Source of the DNA: Lewinellaceae bacterium
Lineage (GTDB): Bacteria > Bacteroidota > Bacteroidia > Chitinophagales > Saprospiraceae
Assembly (NCBI GenBank): GCA_020636255.1
Contig: JACJYE010000001.1
Location: 372,001-436,000, forward strand
Length of the DNA: 64,000 bases
Direction: 5' to 3'
Within the stretch, counting starts at the first letter, position 1. Each line of letters begins with the position of its first letter. This document shows positions 8,110 to 13,962 of this stretch, one piece after another. The translations under genes and the position numbers were made by a program. The notes under the pieces are model-generated. The model was not told the DNA's origin and did not search any database. It worked only from the letters and a program-made list of their open reading frames with translations.

Positions 8110-9181
8110 GGTGCTTGAACAGGTTTACCCCATGCCTTCGAAGATACCAAAAAACCTGATATTCCAAGCGCCTGGCTTGCCCGAAACGAATATGCCCCAG
8201 CCAACTGTTCAAAGCCAGCTCCAGGCTACCAGGCGATAGCTGGCCGGCCTTGCGCAGACTGAGCTTTTTCCGAAGGAAACGACGGTAGCGCCGGGTGCTT
8301 TGCTTCCGAACCTGCCGGTAGTGCGGGTAAACCCGGAAGCCCAGAAAGGGAACGCCGTGTTCCACCGGATAGATATGGGTTTTATTGGGATGCACCAGGA
8401 GGCGCAGCCCGGCCAGATAAGCGGAGATTTCCCCTTTCCATGCGCTCAGTTGTGCTTTTTCCTGCCCGAAGACCACGAAATCATCGACATATCGAATATA
8501 ACCTGGAACCCGAAGCTTCTCTTTCACGAAATGGTCGAAACGGTTCAGGTAGATGTTGCCCCACCATTGGCTCGTCAGGTTGCCGATGGGCAGGCCGCGG
8601 CGGCGTTGGTAAGGAGTGAACAGATCGTCGCCAGGGAAATACACCAGGTGCTCTTCCTGAAGGTTGGAATTGTCAATAATAGTGTCGATCAGCCAGAGGG
8701 TGTCCGGGCAGGTGATCTTCCAGCGGAGCTCCTGCTTGAGGAGGGCGTGGTCGATGCTGGGAAAGAATTTCCGGATATCGCATTTGAGCACGTAGGGGTA
8801 GCGCCGGGCATAGTGCTGATAGCGCTGAATGGCCGCATGCGTGCCCTTCCCTTTGCGGTTGGCGTAGCTGTCATAGATAAAAGTGCGCTCGAAGATCGGA
8901 GCCGTGACGTTGCACAAGGCATGGTGCACCACCCGGTCGCGGTAGGGGGCGGCGCTGATCATTCGCTCTTTGGGTTCAGAGATGATAAACGAATGGTATA
9001 CGCCCGGGCGGTAGGTTTTGCTTTGGAGCTCCTGCTGAAGCTGAAACAGATTGTGCTCCAGTTGAAAGTCGAACTGCGCTACATTAGCCTGAAAGCGCTT
9101 GCCCTTGCGGGCGTTCCGGGCAGCCAGCAACAGATTGTCGAAAGACGTAATTTGCCCGTAAAGATTGCCAAACGTCTTCAT
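8021..9181 (-). CDS. DGR reverse transcriptase
   Basis: 386 residues from the ATG at 9181. That start gives the usual beginning of the family (MKTFGNLYGQITSFDNLLLA); the frame stays open upstream to 9385, but only antisense to avd. The RT core shows RDRVVHHALCN, LKCDIRKFFPSIDH, the DGR/group II-type RGLPIGNLTSQ motif and the catalytic YVDDFVVF. It copies the TR RNA into adenine-mutagenised cDNA that replaces the VR. The last 29 codons or so are encoded by TR sequence read in a different frame, ending at the TAA at 8021. Confidence 0.95.
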   Translation of the reverse strand: MKTFGNLYGQITSFDNLLLAARNARKGKRFQANVAQFDFQLEHNLFQLQQELQSKTYRPGVYHSFIISEPKERMISAAPYRDRVVHHALCNVTAPIFERTFIYDSYANRKGKGTHAAIQRYQHYARRYPYVLKCDIRKFFPSIDHALLKQELRWKITCPDTLWLIDTIIDNSNLQEEHLVYFPGDDLFTPYQRRRGLPIGNLTSQWWGNIYLNRFDHFVKEKLRVPGYIRYVDDFVVFGQEKAQLSAWKGEISAYLAGLRLLVHPNKTHIYPVEHGVPFLGFRVYPHYRQVRKQSTRRYRRFLRKKLSLRKAGQLSPGSLELALNSWLGHIRFGQARRLEYQVFWYLRRHGVNLFKHPGGSWRVLERQCNRMPFRLPQQEQSYQSE

Positions 9182-9523
9182 ATGAGTAAAGATACCATCA
9201 TCGCGAAAGCCTACGATCTGCTGAAGTACAGCACTCCCTTCATCGCAAAATTCCCCCGTGGGCACAAATTTACCCTCGGCGACCGCCTGCAGAACCTGCT
9301 GGCGGAACTGCTGGAAATGATGATTGAAGCGTACTACCTGCCGCCGGCCCAAAAAAGGGCCCTCCTCCTCAAAGCCAACATCCACCTGGAAAAGACCCGC
9401 TACTTCTTCCGCCTGGGCTATGACTTAGGACTCTACGATTCCTTACGCTATAAGGATTTTGCCGAGCGGGTCAACGAGATCGGGCGGATGTGCGGCGGTT
9501 GGCTAAAAAGCCTTGAAAAATAA
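9182..9523 (+). CDS. avd: DGR accessory protein Avd (four-helix bundle)
   Basis: 113 residues, all-helical, with features of bAvd proteins: KAYDLLKYSTPFIAKFPRGH near the N-terminus, then FTLGDRLQNLLAELLEMMIE and a C-terminal GRMCGGWLKSL. Avd forms a pentameric barrel that binds the reverse transcriptase and the template RNA and is needed for mutagenic cDNA synthesis. Unusually it is encoded on the strand opposite to RT, TR and target. Its ATG abuts the RT start codon (CATATG at 9179-9184), and it converges with the target gene. Confidence 0.88.
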   Translation: MSKDTIIAKAYDLLKYSTPFIAKFPRGHKFTLGDRLQNLLAELLEMMIEAYYLPPAQKRALLLKANIHLEKTRYFFRLGYDLGLYDSLRYKDFAERVNEIGRMCGGWLKSLEK

Positions 9524-9524
9524 A

Positions 9525-9594
9525 GGAACGCGGGCCTCCGGCCCGCAGCTACCACTACTTTATTTTTTTTTTGCGGGCCGGAGGCCCGCATTCC
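9525..9594. terminator. Inverted repeat between avd and the DGR target gene, likely bidirectional terminator
   Basis: Arms 9525-9547 and 9572-9594 pair with one mismatch; the central 18 bp (9530-9547 with 9572-9589) are perfect. Each arm is itself a hairpin (GCGGGCC TCC GGCCCGC). A T-run at 9559-9572 follows the left arm on the plus strand. It lies between convergent stops at 9523 and 9660. A DGR-specific role downstream of the VR is possible, but such hairpins are normally nearer the VR. Confidence 0.6.
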
Positions 9595-9614
9595 TTAAAA
9601 AGGGTAAAAGGGTA

Positions 9615-9640
9615 TCAGCCTCCGCTAAAGCTACGGCTGA
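9615..9640. other. Short stem-loop just downstream of the VR
   Basis: TCAGCC (9615-9620) pairs with GGCTGA (9635-9640) around a 14-nt loop, 28 bp past the 3' end of the VR. In the Bordetella phage DGR a hairpin/cruciform downstream of the VR promotes retrohoming. This one is a candidate for that role by position only; the stem is short. Confidence 0.3.
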
Positions 9641-9659
9641 CGAAGAAAGAGACAAAGGG

Positions 9660-12600
9660 CTAAAGGCGCCGGGCAACCCGGAAACCTATGCCGTAATTCT
9701 GATTGATAGGAATGTTCCAGTAGCGGTAGACGGAACGGCATACTATAGCATAGTCGAGCCAGGACCCGCCACGAACCACCCGCAAACCACCTTCGCTACT
9801 TTCCGCTCCACGCGGATTGAGTTCAACGCCATTCTCCTTACAGCGCTGAAAATAGGAATCCGACTGGTCCCTCAGGTCCCCGGCGAACCAATCCCAGCAC
9901 CATTCATTAACGTTGCCGCTCATATCAAACAAGCCAAAGGGGTTTCCGGGCTTCCCATCCTCGTCCTTAAAGAATTTCACCGGGCTGGTTTTCCCGAGAA
10001 AGCCATTATCTGCTTCCCTTGTTTCAGAGAGCCAGCCGTCTCTGTTCTCTATTACCCAGTCGTTATTGCCGCCGGGCCTGGCGTCAAAGTTCATTTCATC
10101 CACGCTGGCCCTATCTTTGCCGTTGCCGAATCGCCATTTTTTTATAGTGTCGCCTGTTTTTCCAATTCTGGCGCTGGCGGCAAACTCCCATTCCGCTTCG
10201 GTGGGCAGGCGGTATCCGTCGGCATCCCAGTCGGTAATAGCGTTCCAATCCACTTTATTATGCCAGCTATTCGGAGCGCCCGGAAAGGCCTCCAGCGCAT
10301 AAACCGGCCTGAGCCCCTCCTGCCGGCTCAGCCAGTTGCAGTAGGCCACCGCCTCGTACCAGCTCAGATTGATCACCGGCTTATCGCCCCGCCCGAAACC
10401 GGAATCCCCCGGGATTTGCCCCGGCCCGCCAGCCAGGCAATACAGGCCGTACTGCCAGAAGGTAACCGGCGTTTCGCCCATCTGAAAAGGGTCAACCGTT
10501 ACCCTATGCGCCGGGCCCTCTCTTTGCCAAAGCAATTCCGCTCCCATAGCCCCCATTTCAAAGGTTCCGCCCGGTATGGGGTTCAGGTTCGGAAAGAAAC
10601 GCTCCTGCATCCTGCCGTACAGCTTTTCGTCCTGGCGGAGCGATTCTTGTATTTCCCTGAACAGGTTTTGGGCTGGGAAATCCTTGGGCTCTATACGCTT
10701 TTTCAGTTCCAGCCAGTGCCCCTGCGTTGGTTGGGGGATATCCAGGATCAACTGAACGGCTTCCTTCAGCTTGTCCCTGGCTTTGAGAAAGGCCAGGGGG
10801 TAGGGTAGTTCCAGGGCTTTTTCCAGCACCTGATCAGGGTGAAGGGCTCTCTGGTTAGCGATTTTCAGGTTATCTGCCGCTGCTTCGAATTCCAGGTTTT
10901 CGATATTCCCTTCAGCCGTTTTGAACGCCAGCTTGAAGTTTTTCTCATGCTGGTCTTCATAGGATTTCAGGTCCTGCCTGACCTTTTGTTCGTGCTCAGC
11001 CGGAATAGCTGCCATGGCGTACAGTCCCTCCAGAATTGTCTTTGCATCCTGTTCGGAAAACAAGGCTTCTACCTGTCCCTGGATGTCCCCTTTTTTGGAT
11101 TCGTACAGCCGCCTGGCTTTTTGGCCGGGTTGCTCCGATAGCTGGTACTTCCGCCGGATATCGGGCGCCAGGGTGTCGTGCGCCAGGCGGGTGGACAAGC
11201 CGTCCTTATCGGCAGCGGAGAGCAGGTAAACGCTTTTGAGTTTTTTCAGGATTGCCTCTGGCCCGGGATCTTCCAGGTGCTTATAGTCCTCGGCAAATCT
11301 TTCATTCCCGATACTGCCCGCCGTTTCTTCGATGCTGATAAACTGATAGAGCACGTCCAGGATAAGGCCGCTCTCCACGGCTTTTACCCATTTTTCATCT
11401 TTCCGCCTGCCCTCCTCATCCTCCACCCATCGGATGGCCTCCAGTTGATCGTCGATGAAGGTGGAAAGGTCGGTTTTTCGGTTTTGTTCATAAAGGCTTT
11501 CCGTCAGTTCCTTATCGTGATTATTCCTGGCATTAGCTTCTTTCACCGCGGCATCCCAGAGCGCCTTCAACTGGATCTGCAGCAATACGCCATAAGGCTT
11601 GAATTGGTCGCCGGTAAAATCTTTTGCGATGCGCGCGGGCAAGCCTTCTTCCTTCTCCGGAAGGCTTAGCCGGAAGCGGTTCCTTAGGCCAGGATGGGTG
11701 ACCGGCTCCCTGATTGCATCAACGATATTCTCTTCTCTAAGAGGATTCAGATAAAATTCCTCAAAGGCCCAGAGCTTATGGCCGGGCAGGAACTCCTCCG
11801 TGACCTTGGACAGAAACTCGCTGCGGAAGGAGAGCAGCAGGTGGTAATTCCTCTTTTCGTCCCAGGCCTTTTTGAGTAGCTTGCCCAGTTCAAGGATTTC
11901 CGAATACCCATCAGGCGCATCCAGCGGGTCATTGTACATTTCCTCCACCTGGTCGAGGACGATGAGCACTCTTTTTTCCGGGTCCACTTCCGTATCCAGC
12001 AATGTTCTCAGTTGTTCCGCCAGCCCGCCCTGAGCTTTGCTGCGGCGAATCGGGGGCAATACCTGCCAGAGGGCGATGTCCTTCATCCGGGGAAATAGGC
12101 CGGCGTGGAGCAGCGAAGATTTCCCGGAACCGGAATAGCCGTGCAGCAAAACCAGGCGGTGCTGCCGGATCAGGTGGTAGAGGGTGCGGATCTCCTTTTT
12201 CCGGCCAGCATACAACAGGGCTTCCTGCTCGGAAAAGAAAATGGGGCCGGGGAAAGGGCTGGGCACCTTATACTCCCCTTTATCTTTCTCATGTAATTTG
12301 TCCAGGTAGGTATCCTGATCCAAAGGCAGGGCCGCCAGGTAGTCCAGTTCCGGTACCTTGTGGTGGCTTTGCGCATCCCGCCCGGTGAAGATCTTCAGGC
12401 TTTTGATCAGTTGGTCCAGGCCCTCGGCATGAGCATTCTTTTTCAGCACAAACCCCTGCCCGTTGAACACCCGGGCGGCCGCGGGAAATTCCTCCCGCAA
12501 CAACTGCTCCACCTTGCCTGCCTGCTCCCGGTCGATGAAAACCGGTATAATGTCAATATGCTCCGCCATGGCCTGCCGGATCTCAAAGAGCACCCAGTCC

Positions 12601-12860
12601 ACTTCCGGATCAGCCTTCCGCGCCCGGATCTGGTTCTCCCAGTCGGGCCCGATCAGGGAGAGCATGATCTCAGCCTTTCGCAGTTCCGCTTTGAGTTTGG
12701 GCTGCCAGTCTTCCGTCAGCTGGATATTTCTTTCATCCAGAAAAACGGTGGCGCCCCGCACGAACTGTTTCTCCAGGGCGTTTTTGAATTCCCGGGCCTG
12801 GTCGAGGGTGTCTCCGCGCCGGTAGCTGATGAAGATGGAAATGGGGTGGTGGTCAGGCAT
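9660..12860 (-). CDS. DGR target protein: TIR - STAND NTPase - FGE/C-type lectin fold
   Basis: 1066 residues. Residues 7-155 are a TIR domain (FISYRRGDT; VFLDERNI; DWVLFEI with E93 as the likely NADase glutamate). Residues about 200-480 match the nSTAND1-type NTPase: PFPGPIFF lead-in, P-loop GYSGSGKSS at 241-249, Walker B VLIVLDQVEE at 298-307. A long helical linker follows. Residues about 765-1066 are a formylglycine-generating-enzyme/sulfatase-modifying fold (PIPGGTFEMG, GYRLPTEAEWEFA, MSGNVNEWCWDW, VVRGGSW), the C-type-lectin-like scaffold of many DGR targets. The variable residues are in the last 32. Inferred role: ligand sensing by the diversified C-terminus triggers STAND oligomerisation and TIR NAD+ cleavage. 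The gene lies 49 bp downstream of the small gene at 12910-13422. Confidence 0.93.
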   Translation of the reverse strand: MPDHHPISIFISYRRGDTLDQAREFKNALEKQFVRGATVFLDERNIQLTEDWQPKLKAELRKAEIMLSLIGPDWENQIRARKADPEVDWVLFEIRQAMAEHIDIIPVFIDREQAGKVEQLLREEFPAAARVFNGQGFVLKKNAHAEGLDQLIKSLKIFTGRDAQSHHKVPELDYLAALPLDQDTYLDKLHEKDKGEYKVPSPFPGPIFFSEQEALLYAGRKKEIRTLYHLIRQHRLVLLHGYSGSGKSSLLHAGLFPRMKDIALWQVLPPIRRSKAQGGLAEQLRTLLDTEVDPEKRVLIVLDQVEEMYNDPLDAPDGYSEILELGKLLKKAWDEKRNYHLLLSFRSEFLSKVTEEFLPGHKLWAFEEFYLNPLREENIVDAIREPVTHPGLRNRFRLSLPEKEEGLPARIAKDFTGDQFKPYGVLLQIQLKALWDAAVKEANARNNHDKELTESLYEQNRKTDLSTFIDDQLEAIRWVEDEEGRRKDEKWVKAVESGLILDVLYQFISIEETAGSIGNERFAEDYKHLEDPGPEAILKKLKSVYLLSAADKDGLSTRLAHDTLAPDIRRKYQLSEQPGQKARRLYESKKGDIQGQVEALFSEQDAKTILEGLYAMAAIPAEHEQKVRQDLKSYEDQHEKNFKLAFKTAEGNIENLEFEAAADNLKIANQRALHPDQVLEKALELPYPLAFLKARDKLKEAVQLILDIPQPTQGHWLELKKRIEPKDFPAQNLFREIQESLRQDEKLYGRMQERFFPNLNPIPGGTFEMGAMGAELLWQREGPAHRVTVDPFQMGETPVTFWQYGLYCLAGGPGQIPGDSGFGRGDKPVINLSWYEAVAYCNWLSRQEGLRPVYALEAFPGAPNSWHNKVDWNAITDWDADGYRLPTEAEWEFAASARIGKTGDTIKKWRFGNGKDRASVDEMNFDARPGGNNDWVIENRDGWLSETREADNGFLGKTSPVKFFKDEDGKPGNPFGLFDMSGNVNEWCWDWFAGDLRDQSDSYFQRCKENGVELNPRGAESSEGGLRVVRGGSWLDYAIVCRSVYRYWNIPINQNYGIGFRVARRL
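9668..9782 (-). other. DGR variable repeat (VR)
   Basis: The last 115 bp of shared sequence at the 3' end of the target gene, codons 1027-1064. Relative to the TR the changes are N1035L, N1037Y, a silent change at A1038, E1040V, N1047Y, R1048W, N1050I, N1056Y and N1057G: eight substituted residues, mostly to aromatic or hydrophobic side chains. The adenine-poor, GC-rich end (9668-9680) is identical in TR and VR and is the likely initiation-of-mutagenic-homology segment. Similarity stops exactly at 9668 and 9782. Confidence 0.96.
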
Positions 12861-12909
12861 AGGCCAGGCTGGTTTTTTGCCTGGTTAAGGTATGGAAAAT
12901 TTGGGATTT

Positions 12910-13422
12910 TCAGTGCAACTTACTCACCCCCGAGACCTCCGCCAGTACATCCGCATATTCCGTCAATTGCTCCCGGATTTTGGCGATCTCAGCGCGAAGC
13001 GCGGCGGCATGTTCCCAGTTCCGCTCGTGGGTGGTCGCAGAGACACCCTCCGGGCAATTGTCCTCATAGTCCTTCAACAGGGGGTGCCAGTGGGCAAGTA
13101 CCGGGCGCAGCACTTTATTGAGCACAGCAACGGCAATGTGCCCCAGGGTCGTGTCATCCTCCTCGCCGGGAGTGGCTATGGAAGGGCCGTATTTTTTGAG
13201 GATGTCACGGGTGGTTTGGAAGAGGGAATAAAAGGAGGATAGTGCTTCCCTCAGCAGGCCTTCCCCTTCTTTGAGTTCCTGAACCGTTACGCGGGTCACC
13301 AATTCAACGTAGATGTCCCAGGCGGCCTGCCGTTGTTGCTCGTCTACTTCCCATTCGCCTTCAATGTCCAGGAATGGCAGGTTGACCTTAATGGAGAAGC
13401 CTTTGAATTTTGCGTTTGTCAT
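12910..13422 (-). CDS. Small helical partner of the DGR target gene
   Basis: 170 residues, no family recognised. It has an N-terminal segment of likely beta character (KFKGFSIKVNLPFLDIEGEW) followed by predicted helices, including LNKVLRPVLAHWHPLLKDYE (about 112-131). It is encoded 49 bp upstream of the TIR-STAND-FGE gene on the same strand, so the two are probably one operon. No signal peptide, no membrane segment. It may be a regulator, adaptor or ligand-coupling subunit; this is inferred from position only. Confidence 0.75.
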   Translation of the reverse strand: MTNAKFKGFSIKVNLPFLDIEGEWEVDEQQRQAAWDIYVELVTRVTVQELKEGEGLLREALSSFYSLFQTTRDILKKYGPSIATPGEEDDTTLGHIAVAVLNKVLRPVLAHWHPLLKDYEDNCPEGVSATTHERNWEHAAALRAEIAKIREQLTEYADVLAEVSGVSKLH

Positions 13423-13962
13423 ATCGTTGTGTATTGTTTGCCCGAAAGGCTTTTGTTCCGGGCTGGTTATTTTGTTGCTGATTATTTCGCACCCAATTTG
13501 GCATAAATATCTAAATTTAGCAAAACCTAAGGCTGGCAGGGCATTTCACCCAAAAAAATAAAGCCCGGCAAAAACATAAACTCTAAAGTATGCCAAGCGA
13601 GAAGCGGAAACCTGTGATTTTCATCGATTGCCGTCACGCAGTTCCCCTGAAAAAAGTCCCACCTCTTTCACGGAGGGTTGAGTAACCAATTAATACCATC
13701 CTACACACGATAATTAAACCATGTTAAAATTGGAGGAATCAATATACAATTGTCTTGCATGTAATATTTTTACCAATGTGGACAGTGCGGCAAACTTCAA
13801 AAAGCCTGAATGCCAGGTTGCTGAGCTTACTTAAGTTAAAAGCTGGCAATACAGAATTGCTAAAACTCAGGGTTGAAATAAACCATTGTTTTTCCTATAC
13901 GGAGAGTGGCCTAATAGCCTCTTATTTGATCCTTGTGCTTATTACATTAAAAATAATCACAC
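13423..13962. other. Divergent intergenic region between the DGR operon and the TIR genes
   Basis: 540 bp with no convincing gene. It separates the minus-strand DGR operon from the plus-strand TIR genes, so both promoters should lie here. A short reading frame from 13721 (starting MLKLEESIYNCLACNIF) stops after 37 codons and looks like a decayed fragment. The stretch from about 13500 on becomes clearly AT-rich, like the TIR genes that follow. Confidence 0.5.

Noticed and set aside
8300..9181. In-frame plus-strand extension upstream of avd
   Set aside because: It runs antisense through the reverse transcriptase gene. Avd similarity begins only at the ATG at 9182.
9182..9385. In-frame minus-strand extension upstream of RT
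   Set aside because: It is antisense to avd, and RT similarity begins at MKTFGNLYG (9181).
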